NCBI RefSeq assembly: GCF_958295425.1
Contig: NC_081136.1
Location: 14,095,381-14,159,380 of the forward strand
DNA: 64,000 nucleotides
Direction of reading: 5' to 3'
Source of the DNA: Solea solea
Taxonomy: Eukaryota > Chordata > Actinopteri > Pleuronectiformes > Soleidae
The position numbers were made by a program, and so were the translations under genes. This document shows, piece by piece, positions 26,298 through 38,630 of this stretch (position 1 is its first letter; every line of letters starts with the position of its first letter). Under the pieces are notes generated by a model. The model saw only the letters and a list, made by a program, of their open reading frames with translations, did not search any database and had not been told where the DNA came from.

Positions 26298-29200
26298 TGT
26301 AATTGCAGGTGTTACTGCTGTCGGTGCAAGGGTTGTCGCAGGTGGAGCATTTGTGGTTGTAGGAACTGGACCCGCTGTAACACATAAAAAATAAATAACG
26401 TAACCAAGCGTTCGAATTGTATTCTTCATTTAGCCAAAACTTGACAAATACTGTTGTTCAGATGGTTGCTACTTTGTGTTGGATGTAAATTAGGTACCAC
26501 TGTAATGTGTTGACTAACCTGTTATTGTAACTGAGTTTGGCGCCACTAACGTGCTCAATGTAGAATTGGTATTGTTGGCAGCATCTACAAAAGTCTGAGT
26601 AATGGCAGAGTTCTCTGGGAGCTCTGACGTAGAGACACTTGAGTTGAATACAATCCCCATTTCTGCCCGAACTCCAGTTTCTCGAACAGTTATGGGACTG
26701 TGTTACAAAAAGAAATGAGACATTCATCAAACAATTTTAACAGATGATTGTAACTTAATCCAAACATGTAATGAACCCACGACACTATTAACAATGCAAG
26801 TGAGCATTTGTGTTACTAAAGCACAATTTGTGAAAAACTGAAAAATATTTTTACCTGAAACTTTTCACTTTGCATTTCTCAAACAGTGAACCAAATTTTT
26901 CCCTGTATACAGCATTACACTGTAAAAAAAAAAAAGGTGCAACAATTCATTTAAAAAAAACATTTCCAGCTTATTACTTCTCCTTCCCCAAAGGTGCCAA
27001 ACTATGTACACAATATGAAGTTTTACTTACTGGCCCTATAAGCTTTTGTTCAAGTTCTTGGAATTCAGTGCTACTTGTGTCATTGTAAGCATCTGTATAT
27101 GCCACGTCTTTGAGGTCTGCTGAAATAACATATTCAGGGGCTGGGGTTATTGCCTCACTAGTAAGGGCTGAAATTGGGGCTGTTGTCCCAGCAGTGGTTG
27201 ACAGTGTGGGGGTGGCAGTCGTAGTTGCTATAGTAGTTGGTGTGGTTGGAGCTTGGGTTGAAGTTGTTGCTGTAAGAGTTGTTGAGGCTGTTGCCGGTGC
27301 TGTTGGGGCTGGTGTTGTTGTTACTGCAGCTGTGGTTCTAGTTGTTGTTACTGGTGTTGTAGTAGTTGTGCCTGGTGTTGTAGTTGTTGTGCCTAGTGTT
27401 GTTACTGGTGTCGTAGTTGTGATGGCTGTTGTGGTAATAGTTATTGCTGGTGTTGAAGTTGTTGTGCCTGGTGTTATAGCTGTTATTGCTGGTGTGGTAG
27501 TTGTTGTGGCTGCTGTGGTAGTTACTGCTGGTGCTGTAGTAGTTGTTATTGCTGGTGTTGTAGTAGTTGTTTGGACTGGTGTCGTAGATGTGGTGGCCAA
27601 TGTAGTTGTTGTGGCTGCTGTTGTAGTTGTTGGTGCTGGTGTTGTAGTTGTTGTTGGAGTTGTAGTTGTTGTTGGGATTGGTGTCGTAGTTGTGGTGGCT
27701 GGGGTTGTAGTTGTGGCTGCTGTTGTAGTTGTTGTTGTTGCAGGGGTTATAGTTGATGTGGCTGGTGTGGTAGTGGTTGGGACTGGTGTCGTAGTAGTGG
27801 TAGCTGCTGTTGCAGTTGATGTTGTTGCAGCTGTTGTAGTTGTTGCTGGTGTGGTAGTTGTGGTGGCAATTGTTGTAGTTGTTGTTGTTGCTGGGATTGT
27901 AGTTGTGGCTGCTGTTGTAGTAGTTGTAACTGGTGTGGTAGTTGTTGCTGGTGTTGTAGTTGTTGTTGCAGCTGTTGTAGTTGTTGTGACCAGTGTTGTA
28001 GTTGGGGTGGCTGCTGTTGTAGTTGTTGTTGCTGGTGTTGTAGTTGTTGCTGCAGGGGTTGTAGTTGTTGCTGGTGTTGTAGCTGTTGTGACTTGTGTCG
28101 TAGTTGTGGTGGCTGCTGTTGTAGTTGTTGCTGCTGCAGGGGTTGTAGTTGTTGCTGGTGTTGTAGTTGTGGCTGGTGTTGTAGTTGTGGTGGCTGTTGT
28201 AGTTGTTGTGGCTGCTGTTGTAGTAGTAGTTGTAACTGGTGTGGTAGTTGTTGTTGCTGGTGTTGTAGTTGTTGTTGCTGCTGTTGTAGTTGTTGTGACC
28301 GGTGTCGTAGTTGTTGTGACCGGTGTCGTAGTTGTGGTGGCTGCTGTTGTAGTTGTTGTTGCTGGAGTTGTAGTTGTTGTTGGGACTGGTGTGGTAGATG
28401 TTGTAGTTGTGGCTGGTGTCGTAGTTGTGGTGGCTGCTGTTGTTGTTGCTGCTGTTGTAGTTGTTGTTGCTGCAGGGGTTGTAGTTGTTGCTGGTGTGGT
28501 AGTTGTGGTGGCGGCTGTTGTTGTTGCAGGGGTTGTAGTTGTTGCTAGTGTGGTAGTTGTGGTGACGGCTGTTGTAGTTGTTGCTGGGGTTGTAGTTGTG
28601 GCTGCTGTTGTAGTAGTAGTTGTAACTGGTGTGGTAGTTGTTGTTGCTGACGTTGTAGTTGTTGTTGCTGCTGTTGTAGTTGTTGTGACTGGTGTGGTAG
28701 TTGTGGTCGCTGCTGTTGTAGTTGTTGTTGCTGGAGTTGTAGTTGTTGTTGGGACTGGTGTTGTAGTTGTTGTGGCTGGTGTCGTAGTTGTGGTGGCTGC
28801 TGTTGAAGTTGTTGCTGCAGTTGTAGTTGTGGTGACTGCTGCTGTAGTTGTTGTGGCTGGTGTTGTAGTTGTTGTTGCTGGTGTTGTAGTTGTTGTTGGG
28901 ACTGGTGTCGTAGTTGTTGTTGCTGCTGTTGTAGTTGTGACCGGTGTCGTAGTTGTGGTGGCTGGTGTTGTAGTTGTTGTTGCTGTTGTTGTTGTTGCTG
29001 GTGTTGTAGTTGTTGTTGCTGGTGTTGTAGTTGTTGTTGCTGGAGTTGTAGTTGTTGTTGGGACTGGTGTTGTAGTTGTTGTAGCTGGTGTTGTAGTTGT
29101 TGTGGCTGGTGTCGTAGTTGTGGTGGTGGCTGTTGTAGTTGTTGTTGCTGGTGTTGTAGTTGTGGCTGGTGTTGTAGTTGTTGCTGGTGTTGTTGTAGCG

Positions 29201-32200
29201 GTTGTAGTTGTTGGTGGAGTTGTAGTTGTTGTTGCTGGTGTAGTTGTTGTGGCTGCTGTTGTAGTTGTTGCTGTAGTTGTAGTTGTTGGGACTGGTGTTG
29301 TAGTTGTTGTGGCTGGTGTTGTAGTTGTTGTTGCAGCGGTTGTAGTTGTTGTTGCTGGTGTAGTTGTGGTGGCTGTTGTAGTTGTTGTGGCTGCTGTTGT
29401 AGTTGTTGCTGGAGTTGTAGTTGTTGTTGCTGGTGATGTAGTTGTGGTGGCTGCTGTTGTAGTTGTTGCTGCTGTTGTAGTTGTTGGGACCGGTGTTGTA
29501 GTTGTGGTGGCTGGTGTTGTAGTTGTTGTGGCTGGTGTTGTAGTTGTTGTTGCTGGCGTTGTGGCTGGTGTCGTAGTTGTGGTGGCTGCTGTTGTCGTTG
29601 TTGCTGGTGTTGTAGTAGTTGTGGCTGGTGTAGTAGTTGTTGTGGCTGGTGTTGTAGTTGTTGCTTGAGTTGTAGTTGTTGTTGCTGGTGATGTAGTTGT
29701 GGTGGCTGCTGTTGTAGTTGTTGTTGCTGCTGTTGTAGTTGTGACCGGTGTCGTAGTTGTGGTTGCTGGTGTTGTAGTTGTTGTGGCTGGTGTTGTAGTT
29801 GTTGTTGGGACTGGTGTTGTAGTTGTTGTGGCTGGTGTTGTAGTTGTTGTGGCTGGTGTCGTAGTTGTGGTGGCTGCTGTTGTCGTTGTTGTTGCTGATG
29901 TTGTAGTTGTTGCTGGAGTAGTAGTTGTTGTTGGGACTGGTGTTGTAGTTGTTGTGGCTGGTGTTGTAGTTGTTGTTGCTGGTGATGTAGTTGTGGTGGC
30001 TGCTGTTGTAGTTGTTGTTGCTGCTGTTGTAGTTGTGACCGGTGTCGTAGTTGTGGTTGCTGGTGTTGTAGTTGTTGTGGCTGGTGTTGTAGTTGTTGTT
30101 GGGACTGGTGTCGTAGTTGTTGTGGCTGGTGTCGTAGTTGTGGTGGCTGCTGTTGTCGTTGTTGTTGCTGATGTTGTAGTTGTTGCTGGAGTAGTAGTTG
30201 TTGTTGGGACTGGTGTTGTAGTTGTTGTGGCTGGTGTTGTAGTTGTTGTTGCAGCGGTTGTAGTTGTTGGTGGAGTTGTTGCTGGTGTAGTTGTTGTGGC
30301 TGCTGTTGTAGTTGTTGCTGTAGTTGTTGGGACTGGTGTCGTAGTTGTTGTGGCTGGTGTTGTAGTTGTTGCAGCGGTTGTAGTTGTTGTTGCTGGTGTG
30401 GTGGCTGTTGTAGTTGTTGTGGCTGCTGTTGTAGTTGTTGCTGGAGTTGTAGTTGTTGTTGCTGTTGTTGTTGCTGGTGATGTAGTTGTGGTGGCTGCTG
30501 TTGTAGTTGTTGCTGCTGTTGTAGTTGTTGGGACCGGTGTTGTAGTTGTGGTGGCTGGTGTTGTAGTTGTTGTGGCTGGTGTTGTAGTTGTTGTTGCTGG
30601 CGTTGTGGCTGGTGTCGTAGTTGTGGTGGCTGCTGTTGTCGTTGTTGCTGGTGTTGTAGTAGTTGTGGCTGGTGTAGTAGTTGTTGTGGCTGGTGTTGTA
30701 GTTGTTGCTGGAGTTGTAGTTGTTGTTGCTGGTGATGTAGTTGTGGTGGCTGCTGTTGTAGTTGTTGTTGCTGCTGTTGTAGTTGTGACCGGTGTCGTAG
30801 TTGTGGTTGCTGGTGTTGTAGTTGTTGTGGCTGGTGTTGTAGTTGTTGTTGGGACTGGTGTCGTAGTTGTTGTGGCTGGTGTTGTAGTTGTTGTGGCTGG
30901 TGTCGTAGTTGTGGTGGCTGCTGTTGTCGTTGTTGTTGCTGATGTTGTAGTTGTTGCTGGAGTAGTAGTTGTTGTTGGGACTGGTGTTGTAGTTGTTGTG
31001 GCTGGTGTTGTAGTTGTTGTTGCTGGTGATGTAGTTGTGGTGGCTGCTGTTGTAGTTGTTGTTGCTGCTGTTGTAGTTGTGACCGGTGTCGTAGTTGTGG
31101 TTGCTGGTGTTGTAGTTGTTGTGGCTGGTGTTGTAGTTGTTGTTGGGACTGGTGTCGTAGTTGTTGTGGCTGGTGTCGTAGTTGTGGTGGCTGCTGTTGT
31201 CGTTGTTGCTGATGTTGTAGTTGTTGCTGGAGTAGTAGTTGTTGTTGGGACTGGTGTTGTAGTTGTTGTGGCTGGTGTTGTAGTTGTTGTTGCAGCGGTT
31301 GTAGTTGTTGGTGGAGTTGTTGCTGGTGTAGTTGTTGTGGCTGCTGTTGTAGTTGTTGCTGTAGTTGTTGGGACTGGTGTCGTAGTTGTTGTGGCTGGTG
31401 TTGTAGTTGTTGCAGCGGTTGTAGTTGTTGTTGCTGGTGTAGTTGTGGTGGCTGTTGTAGTTGTGGTGGCTGCTGTTGTAGTTGTTGCTGCTGTTGTAGT
31501 GGTTGGGACGGCTGGTGTTGTAGTTGTTGTGGCTGGTGTTGTAGTTGTTGTGGCTGGTGTCGTAGTTGTGGTGGCTGCTGTTGTTGTTGTTGCTGGTGTT
31601 GTAGTAGTTGTGGCTGGTGTTGTAGTTGTTGCTGGAGTTGTAGTTGTTGTTGCTGGTGATGTAGTTGTGGTGGCTGCTGTTGTAGTTGTTGTTGCTGCTG
31701 TTGTAGTTGTTGTGACCGGTGTCGTAGTTGTGGGGGCTGCTGTTGTCGTTGTTGTTGCTGATGTTGTAGTTGTTGCTGGAGTAGTAGTTGTTGTTGGGAC
31801 TGGTGTTGTAGTTGTTGTGGCTGGTGTTGTAGTTGTTGTTGCTGGTGTTGTAGTTGTTGTTGCAGCGGTTGTAGTTGTTGTTGGTGGAGTTGTAGTTGTT
31901 GTTGCTGATGTAGTTGTTGTGGCTGCTGTTGTAGTTGTTGCTGGAGTTGTAGTTGTTGTTGCTGGTGATGTAGTTGTGGTGGCTGCTGTTGTAGTTGTTG
32001 TGGCTGGTGTTGTTGTTGTTGTTGTTGGGACTGGTGTCGTAGTTGTTGTGGCTGGTGTTGTAGTTGTGGTGGCTGCTGTGGTAGTTGTTGCTGATGTTGT
32101 AGTTGTTGCTGGAGTAGTCGTTGTTGTTGGGACTGGTGTCGTAGTTGTTGTGGCTGGTGTTGTAGTTGTGGCTGGTGTCGTAGTTGTGGTGGCTGGTGTT

Positions 32201-34177
32201 GTAGTTGTTGTTGGTGGAGTTGTAGTTGTTGCTGGTGTAGTTGTGGTGGCTGTTGTAGTTGTTGTGGCTGATGTTGTAGTTGTTGCTGGAGTAGTCGTTG
32301 TTGTTGGGACTGGTGTTGTAGTTGTTGTGGCTGGTGTCGTAGTTGTTGCTGGAGTAGTCGTTGTTGGGACTGGTGTCGTAGTTGTTGTGGCTGGTGTTGT
32401 AGTTGTGGCTGGTGTCGTAGTTGTGGTGGCTGGTGTTGTAGTTGTTGTTGGTGAAGTTGTAGTTGTTGTTGCTGGTGTAGTTGTGGTGGCTGTTGTAGTT
32501 GTTGTTGCTGGTGATGTAGTTGTTGCTGGAGTTGTAGTTGTTGTTGCTGATGTTGTAGTCGTTGCTGGAGTAGTTGTTGTTGGGACTGGTGTCGTAGTTG
32601 TTGTGGCGGATGTTGTAGTTGTTGCTGGAGTAGTCGTTGTTGGGACTGGTGTTGTAGTTGTTGTGGCTGGTGTTGTAGTTGTGATGGCTGGTGTCGTAGT
32701 TGTGGTGGCTGGTGTTGTAGTTGTTGTTGGTGGAGTTGTAGTTGTTGTTGCTGGTGTAGTTGTGGTGGCTGTTGTAGTTGTTGTTGCTGGTGATGTAGTT
32801 GTTGCTGGAGTTGTAGTTGTTGTGACTGGTGTCGTAGTTGTTGTTGCTGGTGTTGTAGTTGTTGTTGCTGCTGTTGTTGTAGTTGTTGTGACCGGTGTCG
32901 TAGTTGTGGTGGCTGCTGTTGTAGTTGTTGTTGCTGGTGTTGTAGTTGTTGTGGCTGGTGTTGTAGTTGTTGCTGGAGTAGTAGTTGTTGTTGGGACTGG
33001 TGTCGTAGTTGTCGTGGCTGGTGTTGTAGTTGTTGTGGCTGGTGTCGTAGTTGTGGTGGCTGCTGTTGTCGTTGTTGCTGGGGTTGTAGTTGTTGTGGCT
33101 GGTGTCGTAGTTGTGGTAGTTGCTGTTGTCGTTGTTGCTGGTGTTGTAGTTGTTGTTGCTGGTGTTGTAGTTGTTGCTGGTGTTGTAGTTGTTGTTGCTG
33201 GTGTTGTAGTTGTTGTTGGTGGAGTTGTAGTTGTTGCTGATGTAGTTGTTGTGGCTGCTGTTGTAGTTGTTGCTGGTGATGTAGTTGTGGTGGCTGCTGT
33301 TGTAGTTGTTGGGACTGGTGTCATAGTTGTGGCTGGTGTAGTTGTGGTAGCTGCTGTTGTAGTTGTTGTTGCTGTTGTTGTAGTTGTTGTGGCTGTTGTT
33401 GTAGTTGTTGCTGGAGTAGTAGTTGTTGTTGGGACTGGTGTTGTAGTTGTTGTGGCTGGTGTTGTAGTTGTTGTGGCTGGTGTCGTAGTTGTGGTGGCTG
33501 CTGTTGTAGTTGTTGGGACTGGTGTCATAGTTGTGGCTGGTGTAGTTGTGGTAGCTGCTGTTGTAGTTGTTGTTGCTGTTGTTGTAGTTGTTGTTGCTGA
33601 TGTTGTAGTTGTTGCTGGAGTAGTAGTTGTTGTTGTTGGGACTGGTGTTGTAGTTGTTGTGGCTGGTGTTGTAGTTGTTGCTGGTGTTGTAGTTGTTGCA
33701 GCGGTTGTAGTTGTTGGTGGAGTTGTTGCTGGTGTAGTTGTTGTGGCTGCTGTTGTAGTTGTTGTTGCTGGTGGTGTTGTAGTTGTTGTGGCTGGTGTAG
33801 TTGTTGTTGCTGCTGCAGGGGTTGTAGTTGATGTTGTAGTTGTTGTGACTGGTGTTGTAGTTGTTGCTGCTGCAGCAGGGGTTGTTGCGACTGGTGTTGT
33901 TGTGTTTTCTGCTGTAGTTGTTGCTGCTGAAATGTCAAATTACATATTTTTTGAAAGTACATTCATAATCCAATCTGCATTTTTGTTTGTTATAATTTGT
34001 AATATATCCTGTTTTATTTGAATTGCCTTTAATAAAAGCAGTATTGGATGTAATCAGGTACTTTAATCTCCTCAGTGTTTGCTTCCATTTCTTTCAAGAC
34101 AGAATAAATGCAAAAAGTGTCACCTCATCAAACTTACCACTTGCAATGAGGAAAAGAATGAGGAGTATGGCACCCAT
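25544..34177 (-). CDS. MucB: mucin with Thr-Pro-Ala repeats, two SEA domains and a GPI-like tail (about 2,571 aa)
   Basis: Eight coding exons join in frame on the minus strand: 34177-34138, 33926-27031, 26919-26855, 26697-26519, 26374-26133, 26002-25944, 25863-25715 and 25629-25544 (TAG at 25546-25544). The signal peptide is MGAILLILFLIASG. The 6.9-kb second exon codes about 2,240 residues of TTTTTPA-type mucin repeats, then a non-repetitive lead into SEA-1 (EYVISADLKDVAYTDAYN). SEA-1 (about residues 2270-2394) has two cysteines 15 residues apart and no G-S-V site. A Pro/Thr linker with a poly-Thr run separates it from SEA-2 (about 2433-2544), which has NGSVVNFARLQFLSS, the classical autoproteolysis context. 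The tail has SSG, a hydrophobic stretch (ISLVTAFFLVLL) and ends SNQQ. Role inferred: a heavily O-glycosylated, cleavable, surface-anchored mucin of an epithelium. Confidence 0.82.
26256..26298. repeat. (GTA)n microsatellite coding poly-Thr in the SEA-1/SEA-2 linker of MucB
   Basis: Fourteen or so GTA triplets, which read (ACT)n = poly-Thr on the coding strand. The same site in MucC (about 46385-46402) is shorter. The whole exon differs by 21 bases, exactly seven codons. Confidence 0.9.
27300..33926 (-). repeat. MucB mucin (PTS) tandem-repeat array
   Basis: The coding repeat array of MucB. The basic unit is about seven codons ([A/V]TTTTTP). A higher-order block is repeated about every 1,040 bases between 29.2 and 31.5 kb: the plus-strand landmark GGACCGGTG recurs at 29487 and 30531 (1,044 apart), and GCAGCGGTTG at 30251 and 31292 (1,041 apart). 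Spacings are multiples of three. Confidence 0.9.
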
Positions 34178-34190
34178 CTTTTCGACAAAT
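34138..34190 (-). other. MucB signal-peptide exon
   Basis: An acceptor (TTTTATAG) precedes 34190, ATG is at 34177-34175, and donor AGTG|GTAAGT lies below 34138. The exon codes 13 residues plus one base. The intron to the mucin exon is 211 bases, the same length as in MucC. Confidence 0.8.
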
Positions 34191-34668
34191 CTATAAAATG
34201 AAACAAAAAGACATATGGTCAGTGCTTCGCGTTGCAATCAATTTTTTTTCAAATATCCTTTTTTTTTTGCCATATTTCCTTTCAGGAGTAGTAACATTAA
34301 CATTATAATAGCAAATAGTTTCACTTATTTATAGTAAATCTCACAGTATCACGTAGCTGTTATACATGGCAGAGATGTTATGAAATCTAATTTTCCCTTG
34401 TCATTCTTTGTCATAAACTTTGATGCCAGTTAGGAAGTTTGAGACCTGTCCTGCATCAGCCTTATAAGTGCATATCTTATAAACTCTAATGGACTATATG
34501 TTTAGAAGGGACATACCAATACATACCCCTAATGGGTCCTTACCACATTTTTGAGTCTGGTCCTGTCAAAACATGTTGTTATAATTGATTGAGGTTGATT
34601 GGATTGTAAAGCTATTTGAAACATTTTTCAGGAAAGTGCCATATACATCAAAGTTGTTATTAGTATTA

Positions 34669-34718
<50 letters not shown>

Positions 34719-35361
34719 TATATGTTTTTGGCAATACAGTAGGAGTAGACCAGCAACATATTTTGTCACACACCATTGACTGCTCCTCTGGAATAGCAGT
34801 CAAGGGTGATTTATTTCAAAGTTGGGGAACAAACCCCTGGCTTGCTGATTTTGATGACCTCTATTATCTCCTAAATCACATCTAATAAAATAAAGCTTTT
34901 ATACCTATCATACCTACTACAATACAGGAACCAGGTATACAAATCAAATAGAAATCAGGTATTTATGGTAAGTTAATAACCACAAGAATCTTGATTTTAA
35001 TCATATCTAATAGTATTTGTACTAAACTCCCACAACTTTTGTTACTTTCAAATCCATTCCAGATGAGTCAAATTCGTTATGTACTTATGGTAGACTGCTC
35101 ATAACGTCTCAAATTTAATCTATGTAAATAGAGATTTTAGCTGAAAAAAAACACACATGGGAAAGAGTGAGAATTTGTATCATGTTCCAATTAATGATTT
35201 CAGAATCCATTATAATCACTTTAAATACAATACAACACAACAATAACAATGACATGCAATTTATAATAAAATGAAAGCTATAGATTACATTTTGGTGACG
35301 CTAATCAAATGTATTAGCAAAATTAAATTTCAAAGAAAAATAGACTTAAATGAGAACTTAC
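34191..35361 (-). other. MucB 5' UTR intron with (ATT)n microsatellite
   Basis: Intron between non-coding exon 1 and the signal-peptide exon. It contains a long ATT repeat at about 34668-34719 attached to a retroposon-like tail (GTGCCATATACATCAAAG). A matching tail with a shorter ATT run sits at about 62145-62185 in the MucC intron, so the insertion predates the duplication. Confidence 0.7.
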
Positions 35362-35548
35362 CCCAAATGAATTGATATAAAAAAAGATATTAATTCCCCT
35401 TTTTTCCTTGTGTAGATGTTTTTCAATCGTTCTATAGGTATTGATTTTAGTGCAGTTCACTTGTTCAAGGCTGCAAACCTTTGAATGTCTGATCATACAT
35501 GTGTGCAGGCCTTTATGTATTCAAATGACTTTAAGGCAAGTGACGTCA
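35362..35548 (-). promoter_or_regulatory. MucB promoter (TATA-like and palindromic CRE) with non-coding exon 1
   Basis: On the minus strand, ATACATAAAGG at 35520-35510 stands where MucA has TATAAAAG, and a perfect CRE palindrome, TGACGTCA, occupies 35541-35548. Exon 1 ends at the donor GGGG|TAAGT / GTAAGT at 35361-35356. The upstream sequence to about 35655 matches that of MucC at 63910-64000. Confidence 0.65.
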
Positions 35549-35659
35549 TTCACTGTCAGATTTTTTGCAAAGAAATGTTGCAACCCTTCTGTCTATCTAC
35601 CTGTCTATTTATCTTGGCATAATCACATTCCACACTCCCTTCTTTTGTTCATGTAGCAC

Positions 35660-37195
35660 ACATCAAAATGCTGCCAAAATTCCACATGTGAAAGAAGTTA
35701 TACCGGCTTGACAATAGGAGATGCTGAGAGCCCTGGTAAGATATGCGAAAGCGATGAAATAAGTAATTTATAATCTGTACAAATTTTCACAAGAATCAGG
35801 CTAAAATGTCCTCAACAAAGCGGACCCATTTTAATATTGTATTAAACCTTTATGACATTTTATTGAGTTCTTTAAATACTGTATCCAGATAGAAGCTAAT
35901 TACATGACTCATTCACGGGCATTATGAAACATACCAGCCCTGTTGTACCAACCATTACAACACCAGTTACAGCTGCTTTTTCTGCTGCAACAATGGCACC
36001 TTTAATTACAGTACAACTATTGCACAACTCACTGATAAACTGATAAAACAGGTTGACTTTTAGATGTGCATTAACAAATGTCCTCAGCTTTTATAATTAA
36101 ACTACAACAATGACATGTAAGCATTTCTTTTCAAATTGAAACATGTAAAGACCACTATCCTTGTGCAAGTTTTTGTGCATTCATATTAACCCATTTGAAC
36201 TGCCAGTTCTGATCTTTTATGCCATACTAATCAGTGGTTCTGTATAAACACCGTCAGGTAGAAGAAGACTTGATATCTGCTGTCGTAACGTCTGCATGTC
36301 GTGCATGTACTCGCCATTTATTAAATACAATTATTTTTATAATAAACCAGACTGTTGTAGTGGTGGCTTGGCCCTCCTTAAGAGGTGACGAGGAAATACA
36401 GATTGCGATGTACATTTAAAGGTAAAGTGTAAGATGAATTGTAAGGAAACGTCTTTTTCACTGTCTCTGTCTCAACCCATAAAACCTTTAAGCAAACATT
36501 CCAATAAACAATACAAAAATGTCAAACTATTTTCTGGGATTCTTTTTTTTGACACAATTTCTAAGATATATATCTACAATATTCAGCCCTCATGTACAAT
36601 TGCATACTTTTTAATTGGAAGGATTCAAATCCTGCAACAAATAACCAATGGATTAGATACATGATGCTGAATATAAACCTGAAAAAGATTAGATATACTC
36701 TGAGTGGCTCTGTTAGTACATTTTACAGAATGTGGGGCCCTCATGCAATATGTGAATCTGTTACCTGGCCTGGAACTGTGAGCATATAGCCTTTGTCAGG
36801 ACTGTTGCCTTTCTATTCTACTAATGTTTGACTTATACAGGGATACAGACTTTTTTCTTAATTATTATTCATTAATATTTTTGTCGTTGTCTTTAATTTA
36901 TTTGTTTTTCTTTTTGTACGCCAGTTGTTGTTGTGAAAAAGCAATACAAAAATAAATGTTTACATTCCATGAAATAATTATTATGTAGCAGCATATTTTA
37001 AAAACAAGGCATCTGTAAAACAGTCAGAGTTCATTCCCCCTGCAGTTGGTGGTGTACAGTAGATTTTATCTAATAACTGTGGTAAAGGTGAGTCTGTAAT
37101 TTTAGGTGTAGTTTCTTACTATCCTCATCATCAGCTGATTGCCATATACCTTGATGTTGTCAAATCATAAAGTTTGTATCAGTTAAGATGCTTAA
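35660..37195. other. Intergenic region without a recognised gene
   Basis: AT-rich sequence in both strands with only short chance open frames. I see nothing that I can assign. Confidence 0.5.
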
Positions 37196-37704
37196 TGTTA
37201 ATTAAGATGCAGAATCTGATGAGGGTCTTGGTGTTGTAGGCACCATCGTGGTTGTTGTTGTTGTTGAGGCAACTGTAGTAGTGGTAGTTGCTTCAGTGGT
37301 GGTGGTTGTTGTGGCTGCAGTAGTAGTTTTAGTTGCCACAGTGGTTGTTGTTGTAGGGGCTGCAGTTGTAGTTGTTGTGCCTGGTGTGGTAGTTGCCTGG
37401 CATAGTAGTTGTTGTTGGGGTTGTTGTTGCTAGTGTGGTTGTTGTTAGGGCTGGTGTTGTAGTTGTAGGCACCGTTGTTGTTGTGGTTGTTGGGGATGCT
37501 GTAGTAGTTATAGTTGCAGCAGTGGTTGTTGTTGGGGCTGCAGTTGTAGGCACCATTGTGGTTGTTGTTGTTGTTGTTGTTGTTGAGGCTGCTGTAGTGT
37601 AGTAGTGGTAGAGTTGTCTCAATACCAAAATGAGTAACCACGATACTATACCAGACAAAGTATCACAGTTCCGGGTATCATCGTGATACTGCAGCAAAAA
37701 GCAA

Positions 37705-37800
37705 AAAACATATAATATATATATATATATATTTATTTATTTAATAAATAAATATAGATTATATAGATATATATTATATATATATATATATTGATATATT
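37705..37800. repeat. AT-rich microsatellite cluster
   Basis: Several TATATA runs separated by TTTATTTATT-type sequence. They follow a repeat fragment (about 37618-37690, CAATACCAAAATGAGTAACC and later GGTATCATCGTGATACTGC) that resembles a common fish element. Confidence 0.8.
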
Positions 37801-38214
37801 GATATATTAGATTAAGCCTCATCACAGAGTGTTGATAAATGAACAATAAATAAATAATAACAAATACTCTTAATAAATGCGTATATATTATTTTCTCATT
37901 TTAAATATTTAACTTAATTTATTAATATTTTATAGAAATATGTGTTCTCATGTATTATTATTCTGTGCTTTTATTTTGAAGTTGTATGTTCAGTGAAGGT
38001 CACCTGAGCCTCTTGGGCCAATGAGGTGTTGTGATTTTATTTTTTTCAGCCATGTAAGTTACGGACATGGATGTATTGTTACGGACTGTGACATGGTGTT
38101 GACTTTTCCCTCCTAAAATGGCAGAAGAGATAGAAAACTTAACAAGTACCATGTGGAAAATACATATATTACAGCAGTGCAGTGTATGTATATGTATGTC
38201 CACAGGAGGATTAT

Positions 38215-38228
<14 letters not shown>

Positions 38229-38245
<17 letters not shown>

Positions 38246-38249
38246 GGGG
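38229..38249. repeat. Poly-G tract of 21 bases after a (GT)n run
   Basis: An uninterrupted run of 21 G on the plus strand, directly after TGTGTGTGTG. Such a tract can form G-quadruplex structures and is prone to sequencing error. Confidence 0.9.
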
Positions 38250-38630
38250 ATGTTGTGCCAATCTCAGCTGACATTCAAAGTCAAAATAGATAAAACATTA
38301 ATAATATACAAACTTTCAAACTGTCAGGTCGAAAGGTTTACATTAAAAACAAAATAACGGGTCAACAACAAATCTATCGATCACCATCTAATGACAGCGA
38401 TGTCAGCGGATCATTTCATCAGTACAGGCTGAGGTAATGCTGCTCTGCCCCACGCACTGTACGCAGCGAGTGTCCGCTGACGCGGGGCTGATCACCTCCG
38501 ATACCGTCACTGCCAAACTATAAATACGTCGTATCTTAATACACAAACCACATTTTTGAATTCTAAATGACTAATTTCACGCCTCAAATGATCTTAAAAC
38601 TGCGTTCGCGGACATCACGCGCGCATACAA

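Noticed and set aside
27110..34021. Plus-strand Val/Ala open frames opposite MucB (two long pieces)
   Set aside because: Reverse-strand shadow of the MucB repeats, for the same compositional reason.
34566..34779. Poly-Asn / poly-Leu short frames
   Set aside because: They come from the (ATT)n microsatellite and have no supporting context.
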